Below, one piece after another: positions 36,800-46,170 of a stretch of 64,000 nucleotides of DNA (the first letter of the stretch is position 1; each line of letters begins with the position of its first letter). Location: positions 2,418,001 through 2,482,000 of the forward strand of contig NZ_BAABKV010000001.1 in NCBI RefSeq assembly GCF_039544005.1, written 5' to 3'. Source of the DNA: Kitasatospora paranensis. Lineage in GTDB: Bacteria; Actinomycetota; Actinomycetes; Streptomycetales; Streptomycetaceae. The translations under genes and the position numbers were made by a program. The notes under the pieces were generated by a model that saw nothing but the letters and a program-made list of their open reading frames with translations, ran no database searches and was not told where the DNA came from.

Positions 36800-39169
36800 A
36801 TGACCTCCGCCGCCGCACGCCCTCCGACGGCCAGTTACCGCCTCCAGCTCCAGCCGGGGTTCACCCTGCGGGACGCCGAGCGTGCGGTGCCGTACCTGGC
36901 CGCGCTAGGTGTCTCCCACCTGCACCTGTCGCCCCTGCTGGAGGCCGCGCCCGGCTCCACCCACGGCTACGACACGGTCGACCACAGCCGGATCAGCGAG
37001 CAGCTCGGCGGCGAGGAGGCGCTGCGCGCGCTGGCCGCGGAGGCGCACCGCCACGGGCTGGGCCTGATCGCCGACGTGGTGCCCAACCACATGGCGCTGC
37101 CCGTCCCCGAACAGCTGAACCAGCCGCTCTGGCACGTGCTGCGGGACGGCCCCGACTCGCCGTTCGCGCCGTGGTTCGACATCGACTGGACGGCGCAGCC
37201 CGGCCCGGCGGACGCACCCGGCCGGGGCCGGCTGCTGCTGCCGCTGCTCGGCGACCGGCTCGGCGCCGTCCTCGGCGAGCTGACCGTCGACGGCGAGGTG
37301 CTGCGCTACCACGAGCACGCCTTCCCGCTGCGGGAGGGCACCGCGCGGCTGCCGCTGCCCGAACTGCTGGAACGCCAGTGGTACCGGCTGGCCTGGTGGC
37401 GGCTGGCCAGCAGTGAGCTGAACTACCGGCGGTTCTTCGCCATCAACGACCTGATCGCCGTCCGGGTGGAGATCCCGGAGGTGTTCCGGGCCACCCACCA
37501 CGTGCTGCTGCGGCTGCACGACGAGGGGGTGCTGGACGGCTTCCGGATCGACCATCCGGACGGGCTGGCCGACCCGCGCGGCTACCTGCGGCGGCTCGCC
37601 GAGGCCACCGGCGACGCGTACACGGTGGTGGAGAAGATCCTCACCGGCGAGGAGCGGCTGCCCGCCGACTGGCCGTGTGCCGGCACCACCGGGTACGACG
37701 CGCTGCGCCGGATCGACGGGGTGCTGATCGACCACGCGGGGGCGGGCCGCCTGGTCGCCGCCTACCAGCGGGACGTCGCCGACCGGACGACCGCCGCCGA
37801 GGCCGCCCGGCGCGGCCGCGCCGAACTGGTCGGCCCGCACGGCGAACTCGCCGCCGAGGTGGACCGCCTGCTGCGGCTGGTGCAGCGGATCGGCAACGAC
37901 GAGCCGGCCCTCGCCGACCACCCGCTGCCGGCGCTGCGGGACGCGCTGTGCGCCCTGCTCACCGACCACCCGGTGTACCGGCCGTACGTGGTGCCCGGCG
38001 AGGCGGCCCCGGCCGAGGCCGTGGCCCACCTCGGCGAGGGCGGCGGCGCGGCCGACCGGCTGCTGCGCGACCTGGTGCTGGGCCGGCTCGGCCGCAGCCC
38101 GGAGAAGGACGAGTTCTGCCACCGCTTCGCCCAGACCACCTCGGCGATCGCCGCCAAGGGCGTCGAGGACACGGCGTTCTACCGGTGGAACGCCCTGCTC
38201 GCCCTGAACGAGGTCGGCGGCGACCCGGCGCACCCGGGCGTCGCCCCCACCGCCTTCCACGACTGGTGCGCACGGCAGGAGGCCGACTGGCCGCAGGGCA
38301 TGACGGCACTGTCCACCCACGACACCAAGCGCAGCGCCGACGCGCGGGCCCGGCTCGCCGTGCTGGCCGAGCTGCCCGAGGCGTGGGCCGCCGAATGCAC
38401 CGCCTGGACGTCCGCCGCAGGCCCCTGCCCGGACCGCTCCGCGGCCTGGATGCTGTGGCAGACCCTGGTCGCCGGCTGGCCGCTGACCGAGGAGCGGCTC
38501 GTCCAGGTGGTGCTGAAGTCGGCCCGGGAGGCGAAGCTCCGGACGTCCTGGACGACCCCCGACGAGGGCTTCGAACAGGCGCTGTCCGGCTGGGCCCGAG
38601 GGGCCCTCGACAACCCCGGGCTCACCCCGCGGATCGCCGGCTTCGTGGCGCTCCTCGCCCCCTACGCCCGGTCCAACACCCTCGCCGCGGCCCTGCTGCA
38701 CCTGACCGTGCCCGGCGTGCCGGACGTGTACCAGGGCGGCGAGGAGCCGCTGTACACCCTGGTCGACCCGGACAACCGCGCACCGGTCGACCTGGGCGCG
38801 GCCGCCGTGCGGCTCACCGACTCGCCGGCCGAGCGCACCGGCGACCTCGCCCGCGAGAAGCTGCACCTGACCACCACCGCCCTGCACCTGCGGCGCACCC
38901 GCCCGCTCGGCCGCTACCGGCCGCTGGCCGCGACCGGGCCGGCCGCCGAGCACCTGCTGGCCTTCGCCCGCGGCACCGACGTGATCACCGCGGTCACCCG
39001 GCTGCCGTACGGGCTGCGCCGCTCCGGCGGCTGGCGGGACACCGTGCTGGAGCTGCCGCCGGGCCGCTGGACGGACGAGCTGACCGAACGCCACTACGAG
39101 GGCGGGCCGCTGCAGGTCGCCTGGCTGCTGGAGCACCACCCGGTCGCGCTGCTGACGGAGGGCCGATGA
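36800..39169 (+). CDS. treY: Malto-oligosyltrehalose synthase
   Basis: Isomerises the reducing-end alpha-1,4 bond of malto-oligosaccharides to alpha-1,1. The 789-aa GH13 protein has the TreY-specific opening [40 protein letters not shown], then VPNHMA, the nucleophile in [13 protein letters not shown], the acid in [15 protein letters not shown], and late [21 protein letters not shown] lies 7-8 nt before ATG 36800, which could drive a leaderless message in addition to read-through from treX. The stop overlaps treZ (ATGA). Confidence 0.96.
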   Translation: MTSAAARPPTASYRLQLQPGFTLRDAERAVPYLAALGVSHLHLSPLLEAAPGSTHGYDTVDHSRISEQLGGEEALRALAAEAHRHGLGLIADVVPNHMALPVPEQLNQPLWHVLRDGPDSPFAPWFDIDWTAQPGPADAPGRGRLLLPLLGDRLGAVLGELTVDGEVLRYHEHAFPLREGTARLPLPELLERQWYRLAWWRLASSELNYRRFFAINDLIAVRVEIPEVFRATHHVLLRLHDEGVLDGFRIDHPDGLADPRGYLRRLAEATGDAYTVVEKILTGEERLPADWPCAGTTGYDALRRIDGVLIDHAGAGRLVAAYQRDVADRTTAAEAARRGRAELVGPHGELAAEVDRLLRLVQRIGNDEPALADHPLPALRDALCALLTDHPVYRPYVVPGEAAPAEAVAHLGEGGGAADRLLRDLVLGRLGRSPEKDEFCHRFAQTTSAIAAKGVEDTAFYRWNALLALNEVGGDPAHPGVAPTAFHDWCARQEADWPQGMTALSTHDTKRSADARARLAVLAELPEAWAAECTAWTSAAGPCPDRSAAWMLWQTLVAGWPLTEERLVQVVLKSAREAKLRTSWTTPDEGFEQALSGWARGALDNPGLTPRIAGFVALLAPYARSNTLAAALLHLTVPGVPDVYQGGEEPLYTLVDPDNRAPVDLGAAAVRLTDSPAERTGDLAREKLHLTTTALHLRRTRPLGRYRPLAATGPAAEHLLAFARGTDVITAVTRLPYGLRRSGGWRDTVLELPPGRWTDELTERHYEGGPLQVAWLLEHHPVALLTEGR

Positions 39170-40900
39170 GGACGTACCGGGTGTGGGCGCCCGAGGCCGG
39201 GCGGGTCGACGTGGAGGTCGGGGGCGCCGCGCACCCGATGGCACCGGCCCGGGGTGCGGACGGCTGGTGGCAGGCCGACGCCCCCGACGGCGCGTACGGG
39301 TTCCGGCTCGACGGCGGCCCGCTGCTGCCCGACCCCCGCTCGCCGCGCCAGCCGGACGGCCCGGACGGCCCCAGCCGGCCGGTCGACCACGCCGCCTTCC
39401 GCTGGTCCGACGTGCCGTGGCGGGGCCGGGCGCTGCCCGGCAGCGTGGTGTACGAGCTGCACGTGGGCACCTTCACCCCGGGCGGCACCTTCGACGCGGC
39501 CGCCGAACGGCTGGACCACCTGGTGGAGCTGGGCGTGGACCTGGTCGAGCTGATGCCGGTCTGCCCCTTCCCGGGCCGGTACGGCTGGGGGTACGACGGC
39601 GTCGCGCCGTGGGCGGTGCACGAGCCGTACGGCGGCCCGGACGGCCTCAAGCGGTTCGTCGACGCGGCGCACCGCAAGGGGCTCGGCGTGGTGCTGGACG
39701 TGGTGCACAACCACCTCGGCCCGTCCGGCAACCACCTCCCCGCCTACGGCCCGTACTTCACCGAACGGCACCACACGCCGTGGGGCGCAGCGGTCAACCT
39801 GGACGCGCCCGGCTCCGACGAGGTCCGCCGCTACCTGATCGGCAGCGCGCTCGCCTGGCTGCGGGACTACCGGATCGACGGGCTGCGGCTGGACGCGGTG
39901 CACGCGCTGGCCGACGACCGGGCGCTGCCGTTCCTGGAGGAGCTCGCCGCGGAGGTCGAGCGGCTGGCGGTGGCGAGCGGCCGGCCGCTGTTCCTGATCG
40001 CCGAGTCCGACCTCAACGACCCGCGCACCACCGCGCCGCGGCAGGCCGGCGGCCTGGGCCTGGCCGCCCAGTGGAGCGACGACTACCACCACGCCCTGCA
40101 CACCCTGCTGACCGGCGAGTCGCACGGCTACTACGCGGACTTCGCGGCCGACCCGTACGCCGCCTGCGCCAAGGCCCTCACCGGGGGTTCTTCCACGACG
40201 GCGGCTGGTCCTCGTTCCGCGGGCGCTCGCACGGCCGGCCCTTCCCGACGGCGTACGGGCACCGGCTGCTCGGGTACCTGCAGACCCACGACCAGGTCGG
40301 CAACCGGGCGGCCGGCGACCGGCTGTCGGCGACGCTCTCCCCGGGCCGGCTGGCCGCGGGGGCCGCCCTGGTGCTGACCTCGCCGTTCACCCCGATGCTG
40401 TTCATGGGCGAGGAGTGGGGGCGGCCACCCCCTGGCAGTACTTCACCGACCACACCGACCCCGGCCTCGCGGAGGCCGTCCGGCAGGGCCGCCGCCGGGA
40501 GTTCGCCGAGCACGGCTGGCGGCCGGAGGACGTCCCCGACCCGCAGGCCCGCGCGACCGTCCTCGCCTCCGTCCTCGACTGGTCTGAGCCCGCCCGCGAA
40601 CCGCACGCCGGGCTGCTCGACTGGTACCGCAGGCTGATCCGGCTGCGCCGCACCCACCCCGAGCTGACCGACCCGGATCTCGGCGCCGTCCGGGTCGACC
40701 ACGACGCCGCGCAGCAGTGGCTGGTGGTGCACCGCGGCCCGTACCGGGTGGTCGTGCACCTCGGCGGCGACGGGCCGCGCCGGATCGCCCTCGACCGCCC
40801 GTACGCGGACACCCTCGCGCTGTTCGGCGACGCCTGGCCCGAGTCGGACGGCTCGCTGCACCTGGCGGCGGAGTCGACGGCGGTGGTGCGGGTCGGGTGA
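39166..40900 (+). CDS. treZ: Malto-oligosyltrehalose trehalohydrolase (two one-base breaks)
   Basis: Releases free trehalose from malto-oligosyltrehalose. After repair about 578 aa: CBM48-like N-terminus ([15 protein letters not shown]), then [21 protein letters not shown], the nucleophile in [12 protein letters not shown], and the acid in [13 protein letters not shown]. Two breaks occur, at G runs 40183-40187 and 40417-40421. One extra G at each gives [17 protein letters not shown] and [23 protein letters not shown], both canonical TreZ sequences. The gene overlaps treY by 4 nt. The breaks are probable sequence errors, so trehalose formation is likely functional. Confidence 0.9.
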
Positions 40901-40938
40901 CCTCCGGGCCGCCACGGCGTGCCGCGTACCCTGGCGCG

Positions 40939-42039
40939 GTGACGATGCACAGGACCGCCGGCGTGAGCGTCGAGGCGATGATCGAGGACCTCAGGACGCT
41001 GGTGGAGACCGAGTCCCCGTCACGGGACGTCGCCGCCCTGGCCGCCTCGGCGAAGACGGTCGCCGCCGTCATCGAGAGCCGCCTCGGCGGGCAGGCCGTG
41101 CTGGTCGAGAGCGAGGCCGGGCCGCACGTCCACTGGTCGGGCGGCGGCAGCCCGCGGGTGCTGCTGCTCGGCCACCACGACACGGTGTTCCCGCTCGGCA
41201 CCCTGGCCCGCCGCCCGTTCGCGGTGGCCGACGGGCGGGCGACCGGCCCCGGCGTCTTCGACATGCTCGGCGGCCTCGTCCAGGCGGTGCACGGCCTCGC
41301 GACGCTGGAGGACCGGTCGGGCGTCGAGATCCTGGTGACCTGTGACGAGGAGGTCGGCTCCGGCGCGTCCCGCGCCCTGCTGGAGGAACGGGCGCTGGCC
41401 TGCGGCGCCGTCCTCGTCCTGGAGGGCGCCGCCGACGGCGGCGCGCTGAAGACCGGCCGCAAGGGCTGCGGCACCTTCCGGGTCTCCGTCGCGGGCCGGG
41501 CCTCGCACGCGGGTCTGGAGCCCGCCGCCGGGATCAACGCCCTGGTCGAGGCGGCCCACCAGGTGCTGGACATCGCCGCGCTCGACCGGCCGGGGATCGG
41601 CACCACCGTCACCCCGACCGTCGCGGCCGCCGGCACCCTGGACAACGTCGTGCCCGCGGAGGCGACCGTCGTCGTCGACGTCCGGGTCGAGTCGGCCGCC
41701 GAGACGGCGCGCATCGAGGCGGCGTTCGCCGCACTCGCCCCGCACCTCGACGGGGCGAGGATCACCGTGCAGGGCGGCGTCGGACGGCCGCCGATGCCGG
41801 AGTCGGCGTCGGCCGGGCTCTTCGCGGTCGCGCAGCGGCTGCTCCCCGGCCTCGAAGGCCGGGCGGTCGGCGGCGGCAGCGACGGCAACTTCACGGCCGC
41901 ACTGGGGGTGCCGACCCTCGACGGGCTCGGCGCGGTCGGCGGCGGTGCGCACGCCGACCACGAGTACCTGCTGGTCGGCGCCATGGCCGAGCGCGCGCAC
42001 CTGGTGGCCGGCCTGGTGGAGACGATCCGCACCGCCTGA
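40939..42039 (+). CDS. M20-family metallopeptidase
   Basis: A 366-aa zinc-dependent amidohydrolase/carboxypeptidase of the ArgE/DapE/CPG2 group. Metal ligands and the catalytic pair are visible in LLGHHDTVFPLGTLA (His, Asp) and LVTCDEEVGSGASR (Glu-Glu); the dimerisation domain starts about residue 180 (GCGTFRVSVAGRASHAGLEP). GTG 40939 is chosen because TACCCT lies 6 nt upstream with no Shine-Dalgarno, a leaderless pattern; ATG 40945 is possible. Substrate is unknown. It begins 38 bp after treZ but need not be co-transcribed, given its own promoter. Confidence 0.9.
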   Translation: MTMHRTAGVSVEAMIEDLRTLVETESPSRDVAALAASAKTVAAVIESRLGGQAVLVESEAGPHVHWSGGGSPRVLLLGHHDTVFPLGTLARRPFAVADGRATGPGVFDMLGGLVQAVHGLATLEDRSGVEILVTCDEEVGSGASRALLEERALACGAVLVLEGAADGGALKTGRKGCGTFRVSVAGRASHAGLEPAAGINALVEAAHQVLDIAALDRPGIGTTVTPTVAAAGTLDNVVPAEATVVVDVRVESAAETARIEAAFAALAPHLDGARITVQGGVGRPPMPESASAGLFAVAQRLLPGLEGRAVGGGSDGNFTAALGVPTLDGLGAVGGGAHADHEYLLVGAMAERAHLVAGLVETIRTA

Positions 42040-42071
42040 CGGCACGCCGGAGAGCGGCACCGGACAGTGGG

Positions 42072-42899
42072 TCAGTCCGGCTTCACCACGACGAACCGGC
42101 GGTACGGGTGACGGCCCGGCCGGTCGCCGATCTCCCGGCAGGCCCGCTGCAGGTCGTGCAGGTCGGCGACGGAGAGTTCCAGTGGCGGCTCGTCCGGCTG
42201 GTAGGTCGTGCGGACCGGGTAGTCCACGCCGGGCTCGGTGGTCATCTCGATGTGGCAGCCGAGGACGTGCGTCACCGGGCGGGCCGCGGCGAAGTCGACC
42301 AGCCGGTCGACGGTGCGGACGAAGGCCGCCCAGTCCTCGACGTACAGCCGGCCCGGGTAGACGGTGTCACCGGTCAGCAGGAAGCCCGTCCTCGGGTCGA
42401 ACCAGGTGACCGCGGACGCGTGGTGGCCCGGCGTGGCCAGGCACTCCAGGGTGCGCCCGCCGAGCTCCAGAGTGCCCGGCTCCTCGCCGGTGAGGCCGAA
42501 CCGGGCGAGCGCCTCCCCCGCGGGCACCAGCTCCGTCCCCGGCCGTCCGGCGAACTGGCCGTCACCGGCGACGTGGTCGCCGTGCCCGTGGGTATGCGCC
42601 ACCAGCAGCCCGTACCCGCTGCCGGACCCGTGGGCCGACCGGGCGTCGATCAGCGCGTCCACGGTACGGCGCAGCGGGAAGTGCGCCGGGTCGGCGGTCG
42701 CGCCGGTGTCGACCAGGACGGCCCGTTCGGAGCCGAACAGCAGGTACAGGAAAGGTGCTTCGTAGTCGACCGACTTGTTCTGCCGCAGGATGTACGTGTC
42801 CTCGTCGTAGGCGTGCACCTGGATCTCGGGGTCGGTGTCGTGCTTCGCCGACGGGGAGCCGTGGATCCAGCGGACGTCGAGCGGCCGGGCGGCGGGCAT
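42072..42899 (-). CDS. MBL-fold metallo-hydrolase
   Basis: This 275-aa protein has HTHGHGDHVAGD (HxHxDH) and later ligands in CLATPGHHASA and LLTGDTVYPGRLYV. ATG 42899 follows AAGGAG. The family is close to glyoxalase II and lactonase-like hydrolases; substrate is unknown. It is convergent with the M20 gene (32-bp gap) and separated from the MFS gene by the leader region described below. Confidence 0.9.
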   Translation of the reverse strand: MPAARPLDVRWIHGSPSAKHDTDPEIQVHAYDEDTYILRQNKSVDYEAPFLYLLFGSERAVLVDTGATADPAHFPLRRTVDALIDARSAHGSGSGYGLLVAHTHGHGDHVAGDGQFAGRPGTELVPAGEALARFGLTGEEPGTLELGGRTLECLATPGHHASAVTWFDPRTGFLLTGDTVYPGRLYVEDWAAFVRTVDRLVDFAAARPVTHVLGCHIEMTTEPGVDYPVRTTYQPDEPPLELSVADLHDLQRACREIGDRPGRHPYRRFVVVKPD

Positions 42900-43017
42900 C
42901 GGGACTCCTTCGGGCGATGGCACAGGCGGTACCGGCGGTACGGACGAACGGGCAGGCAGGCAGGCAGCGGGGCGGAACGGCGGCCGGCCGGGGTCTGGTC
43001 ACGCCTGCAACCGATCG

Positions 43018-43032
43018 CCTACGATCACCAGT
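43018..43032 (+). promoter_or_regulatory. Leaderless promoter of the MFS leader ORF
   Basis: TACGAT (43020-43025) stands 7 nt before the ATG of the mini-ORF with no ribosome site between. This is the TANNNT-N6/7-start pattern seen at about ten genes here. It implies that transcription begins at or next to the mini-ORF. Confidence 0.55.
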
Positions 43033-43056
43033 ATGGACATCTCCGGGCCGCACTGA
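43033..43056 (+). CDS. 7-codon leader ORF (MDISGPH) before the MFS gene
   Basis: ATG to TGA in 24 nt. The stop codon is the first base triplet of the 10-bp outer stem at 43054-43063. A ribosome stalled on or terminating at this ORF would open the stem. The layout is like leader-peptide attenuators of chloramphenicol, macrolide and other drug-resistance genes. The peptide has no domain. Translation is not proven. Confidence 0.55.
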   Translation: MDISGPH

Positions 43057-43118
43057 CGGATCGCCCCCGCCACCGCCCCTCGCCGACGCGAGGCGGGCGG
43101 GGCGCCGCCGATCCGTCA
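43054..43118 (+). promoter_or_regulatory. Large stem-loop before the MFS gene (putative attenuator)
   Basis: The outer arms TGACGGATCG (43054-43063) and CGATCCGTCA (43109-43118) are a perfect 10-bp inverted repeat, and an inner stem CCTCGC/GCGAGG (43078-43083, 43088-43093) plus G/C-rich pairs extend it. It ends 29 bp before the MFS ATG and is followed by the pyrimidine-rich run TTCCCCTTCTTCG. It could terminate transcription or block the GGAG ribosome site. Confidence 0.7.
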
Positions 43119-43147
43119 GTTCCCCTTCTTCGTACCGGAGACCCCTC

Positions 43148-44500
43148 ATGCCACGCCCCGTCAGGGGCAGCGCCGGCTATCGCGCTGTCCTCGCACTCCC
43201 CCATGCCCGCACGCCGTTCGCCGCCGCCCTGCTGGCCCGGCTCTGCTACGGCGTGCTGCCGCTGCCCCTGCTGCTCGCCCTGCGGGACGGCACCGGCTCG
43301 TACGCCGCGGCCGGCACCGCCGTGGGCCTGTTCGGCCTGGTCTGCGCCCTGCTGGGCCCGCTGCGCGCCCGGCTCGTCGAACGCCGGCCGGTCGCACTCC
43401 CGGCCCTGGCGGCCGCGCACGCCCTGCTGCTGACCGCGCTGGCGGCCGGCGCCGCGCTGACGCTGCCCGTGTGGGCCGCGATCGTCCTGGCCGTGCTCGC
43501 CGGACTGTTCCCGCCCCCGGTCGGGCCGCTGATGCGCACCCTGTGGGGCGAACTGGCCGCGGACGAGGAGCAGCGCCAGCGTGCGCTGAGCCTCGACACG
43601 GTCGCCGAGTCGACGGTGTTCGCCCTCGGCCCGGTCCTGGGCGGGCTGCTGGTCGCGGCCTGGTCCGCCCCGGTGGCGCTGGCGGCCTGCGCGGCCCTGT
43701 TCGTGGTGGCCTTCGCGGTGTTCGCGCACGCGCTGCGCGGCCGCCGCACACCGACTGCGCCGTCGTCCTCGGGGGTGGTGACCGGCCCGTTGCGGGCGCC
43801 GGGCTTCGCCCCGCTGCTGCTGGTGGTGGCCGCGGTCGCGGGCGCGCTGGCGCTGGACGAGATCGCGATCGTCGCCACCTGGGGTGCGGGCGTGGCCGGT
43901 CCGCTGCTCGCGCTGTTCTCGGTCGGCGGGGCGGTGGGCGCGCTGGCCTACGGCCGGCGGACCTGGCGGGCCGGTCCGGGTCGGCGGCTGCTGGTGCTGG
44001 CCGCGGCGGCGGCCGGCTGCTACGCGGTACCGGTGCTCGCGCCGTCACCGGCCGGCGCGGGTGTCGCCCTGGTGCTGGCGGGCGCGTGCACGGACGCGCT
44101 GCTGGTGACCGGGTATCTGCTGGTCGACGTGCTGGTGCCGGCCGGGTCCCGGACGGAGGCCGGTGCCTGGGTCAACACGGCGTACAACCTGGGCAGCGCG
44201 CTCGGCTCCTCCGCGGCCGGCCTGCTGGTCGACCGGGCGGGCGCGCCGGCCGGGTTCACCGCAGCCGCCGTGGCCCTGGGCGCGGCCGCGGCCCTCGCCG
44301 CCGCCCGGCGCTCGCCGCTGCGCGGACGGCCGGGGCGGCCGCACGCGCCCCGGGTCGTACCGCCGTCACCGGAGGAACTCGGCGATCCGGGCGCGCAGGC
44401 CGGCCGCGTCGAGGCCGTAGGCGGCGAGATGCTCGGGGACGGAGCCGTAGTGGCGGTGCTCCTCGCGGGGCACGCCGAGGCCGAGCACCCGGTGCGGTAG
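43148..44500 (+). CDS. Major facilitator superfamily transporter
   Basis: Twelve-helix-type permease, 450 aa, starting MPRPVRGSAGYRAVLALPHA. Helices include LLARLCYGVLPLPLLLALRD, LLGPLRARLVERRPVALPAL, WAAIVLAVLAGLFPPPVGPLM, PLLLVVAAVAGALALDEIAIV and PVLAPSPAGAGVALVLAGACTD. The drug-efflux-like signature after helix 2 is partly matched (LGPLRARLVERR). ATG 43148 has GGAG 9 nt upstream. The reading frame runs 135 bp into the opposite transketolase gene. The last 40 residues look unlike the rest, so the real C-terminus may be shorter if a base was lost near 44320-44360. The leader suggests drug-inducible expression. Confidence 0.85.
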   Translation: MPRPVRGSAGYRAVLALPHARTPFAAALLARLCYGVLPLPLLLALRDGTGSYAAAGTAVGLFGLVCALLGPLRARLVERRPVALPALAAAHALLLTALAAGAALTLPVWAAIVLAVLAGLFPPPVGPLMRTLWGELAADEEQRQRALSLDTVAESTVFALGPVLGGLLVAAWSAPVALAACAALFVVAFAVFAHALRGRRTPTAPSSSGVVTGPLRAPGFAPLLLVVAAVAGALALDEIAIVATWGAGVAGPLLALFSVGGAVGALAYGRRTWRAGPGRRLLVLAAAAAGCYAVPVLAPSPAGAGVALVLAGACTDALLVTGYLLVDVLVPAGSRTEAGAWVNTAYNLGSALGSSAAGLLVDRAGAPAGFTAAAVALGAAAALAAARRSPLRGRPGRPHAPRVVPPSPEELGDPGAQAGRVEAVGGEMLGDGAVVAVLLAGHAEAEHPVR

Positions 44501-45259
44501 GTCGGCCAGGGCGTCGTGGGCGGCCGCCCCGGAGGTGCCGGCGAGGTAGGGCTCGACCAGGACGACGTCCGGGCGGTCGCCGACCGCGGCCCGCAGGCCC
44601 GCCGCGTCGAAGGGGCGCACCGTGGCGGCGTACAGCACGGTGGTGTCCAGGCCCTCGGTGGCCTCCAGGACGGCGTCGAGCATCGGGCCGACGGCGACCA
44701 CGGTGCCGCGGGCACCCGTGCGCACCGGCAGCAGGCGGCCCGGCTCCACCGGCCGGGCCGCCGCGTTGCGGTGCGCGGACAGCCGCAGGTAGACACGGCT
44801 GTCGCCGTCGGCGGCGGCGTGCCGCAGCAGGGTCTCCGCCTCGTCGGGGTGACCGGGCACGTGGACCGTCCAGCCCGGCAGGGTGTCCAGCAGGGCGACG
44901 TCACCGGGGGCCATGTGGGTGCGGCCACCGGCGGGCCAGTCGTAGGAACCGGCGGCGCTGACCAGAACGGCGCCGACGTCCTGGTGGACGAGGTCGAGCT
45001 TGATCTGTTCCCACGGGCGCTCGACCAGGAAGCTGGCGAAGGTGTGGGCGATCGGCCGCAGGCCGGTGAGGGCGAGACCGCCCGCGGCGCCGATCAGCAG
45101 CTGTTCGCGGATGCCGACGTTGATCACCCGGTCGGGGTGCCGGTCGGCGGCCTGCCGGAAGCCGTCCACGCCGATGTCGGCGAGCACGACGGCCAGCCGC
45201 GGGTCGCGGTCGAGCAGGTCGGTGGTGACGGCGGCGAAGCGCTCGCGCATGGTGTCCAT
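44366..45259 (-). CDS. Transketolase, C-terminal subunit (split type)
   Basis: This 297-aa protein contains the pyrimidine-binding and C-terminal domains of transketolase. The cofactor-activating Glu is in INVGIREQLLIGAAGGLALTG. The rest follows as HTFASFLVERPWEQIKLDLVHQD, the loop SAAGSYDWPAGGRTHMAPGDVALLDTLPG and the Rossmann-like C-domain GTVVAVGPMLDAVLEATEGLD. ATG 45259 follows GAGAGGCCC. It needs the N-terminal subunit encoded just upstream. Split pairs of this type are usually specialised rather than housekeeping. Confidence 0.92.
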   Translation of the reverse strand: MDTMRERFAAVTTDLLDRDPRLAVVLADIGVDGFRQAADRHPDRVINVGIREQLLIGAAGGLALTGLRPIAHTFASFLVERPWEQIKLDLVHQDVGAVLVSAAGSYDWPAGGRTHMAPGDVALLDTLPGWTVHVPGHPDEAETLLRHAAADGDSRVYLRLSAHRNAAARPVEPGRLLPVRTGARGTVVAVGPMLDAVLEATEGLDTTVLYAATVRPFDAAGLRAAVGDRPDVVLVEPYLAGTSGAAAHDALADLPHRVLGLGVPREEHRHYGSVPEHLAAYGLDAAGLRARIAEFLR

Positions 45260-45295
45260 CGGTGGGCCTCTCGGGTGCGGGGTGTGACTGCGGGA

Positions 45296-45345
45296 TGCGG
45301 GGTGCGGGTACTGCGGGGTGCGGGTACTGCGGGTGCTGCGGGTGT
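45296..45345. repeat. 16-bp tandem repeat in the transketolase spacer
   Basis: TGCGGGGTGCGGGTAC occurs exactly at 45296 and 45312 and decays into shorter TGCGGG units to about 45340. It fills most of the 86 bp between the two subunit genes. It may space the genes or be a slippage product; no stem-loop is evident. Confidence 0.8.
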
Positions 45346-46116
45346 TCAGGCGTTCTTGGGCTCGACACGGGCGACGACCGCGTGCGGCCGCCCGGGGTGC
45401 GGGGCGGTGAAGGCGGCGTGCAGCGCCTCGTGGTCGCGGCCGTCGACGGTGGCGGTGGACCAGCCCTCGGTGGCGAAGCGGGCCGCGATGCCGCCGCTCC
45501 AGCCGTGCGTGGCCGAGGAGTTGTCGATGACGACGGTGTGCAGGCGGTCCAGGCCGGCGGCACCGGCGTAGGCGAGCGCCTCGTGGTTGCTGCCCTCGTC
45601 GAACTCGGCGTCGCCGACCAGGACCCAGACGGACGGCTCGGTGAGGCCCTGGGCCCGCAGCCCGAGCGCGGTGCCGACGGCGAGGGGCAGGCCGTGACCG
45701 AGCGAACCGGAGGCGATCTCGACCCCGGGCAGCAGCAGCCGGTCCGGGTGGTGGCCGAGCGGCGAGTCGTAGCCGCCGAAGCTCGGCAGCACCTCCACCG
45801 GCAGGAAGCCCTTGGCGGCGAGCACCGCGTAGTAGGCCATCGGCCCGTGGCCCTTGGACAGCAGGAAGCGGTCGCGGTCGGGGGCGTCGGCGGTCTCCGG
45901 GCCGACCCGCAGGACGCGGTCGTACAGGACCCAGAGCACGTCCAGGGTGGAGGTCGCGGCCGGGCCGTGCTTCTCGTCCCCGGTCATCAGGCCCATCAGG
46001 GAGGGCAGTTCGGTGAATCCGTACGGCCGTCGGCCCGGCGCCGCGGTGGCCGTGGCGGGCGCGGTGGACGCAGCGGACATGGCGGGCGCGGTGGCCCCGG
46101 TGGTGGTGGCGGTCAT
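45346..46116 (-). CDS. Transketolase, N-terminal (TPP-binding) subunit (split type)
   Basis: A 256-aa subunit with the TPP diphosphate-binding module. The N-terminus is Ala/Thr-rich for about 30 residues. Then come FLLSKGHGPMAYYAVLAAKGFLP, the substrate loop ASGSLGHGLPLAVGTALGLR, and the metal/TPP motif VLVGDAEFDEGSNHEALAYAG. ATG 46116 lies about 7 nt downstream of a -10, with a weak AGGA, so a leaderless start is possible. The promoter contains a SoxR box with 19-bp spacing. The cysteine-free core and complete motifs indicate an active enzyme. Confidence 0.92.
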   Translation of the reverse strand: MTATTTGATAPAMSAASTAPATATAAPGRRPYGFTELPSLMGLMTGDEKHGPAATSTLDVLWVLYDRVLRVGPETADAPDRDRFLLSKGHGPMAYYAVLAAKGFLPVEVLPSFGGYDSPLGHHPDRLLLPGVEIASGSLGHGLPLAVGTALGLRAQGLTEPSVWVLVGDAEFDEGSNHEALAYAGAAGLDRLHTVVIDNSSATHGWSGGIAARFATEGWSTATVDGRDHEALHAAFTAPHPGRPHAVVARVEPKNA

Positions 46117-46123
46117 GACACCG

Positions 46124-46154
46124 ATCCTGCAAGGTGAAGTCGACTTCAGGTCAA
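46124..46154 (-). promoter_or_regulatory. SoxR-activated promoter for the split transketolase
   Basis: On the minus strand the -35 is TTGACC (46154-46149) and the -10 is CAGGAT (46129-46124), separated by 19 bp, too long for basal transcription and typical of MerR-type activators. The palindrome TGAAGTCGACTTCA sits inside the spacer and CCTGAAGTCGACTTCACC resembles known SoxR boxes. The -10 ends 7 bp before the transketolase ATG. Confidence 0.85.
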
Positions 46155-46158
46155 GCGC

Positions 46159-46164
46159 TATCCT
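46159..46164 (+). promoter_or_regulatory. Leaderless promoter of soxR
   Basis: TATCCT with CTCCGC then ATG 46171: a 6-nt gap and no ribosome site. It lies 8 bp beyond the SoxR box, so SoxR probably represses or autotunes its own transcription. Confidence 0.6.
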
Positions 46165-46170
46165 CTCCGC

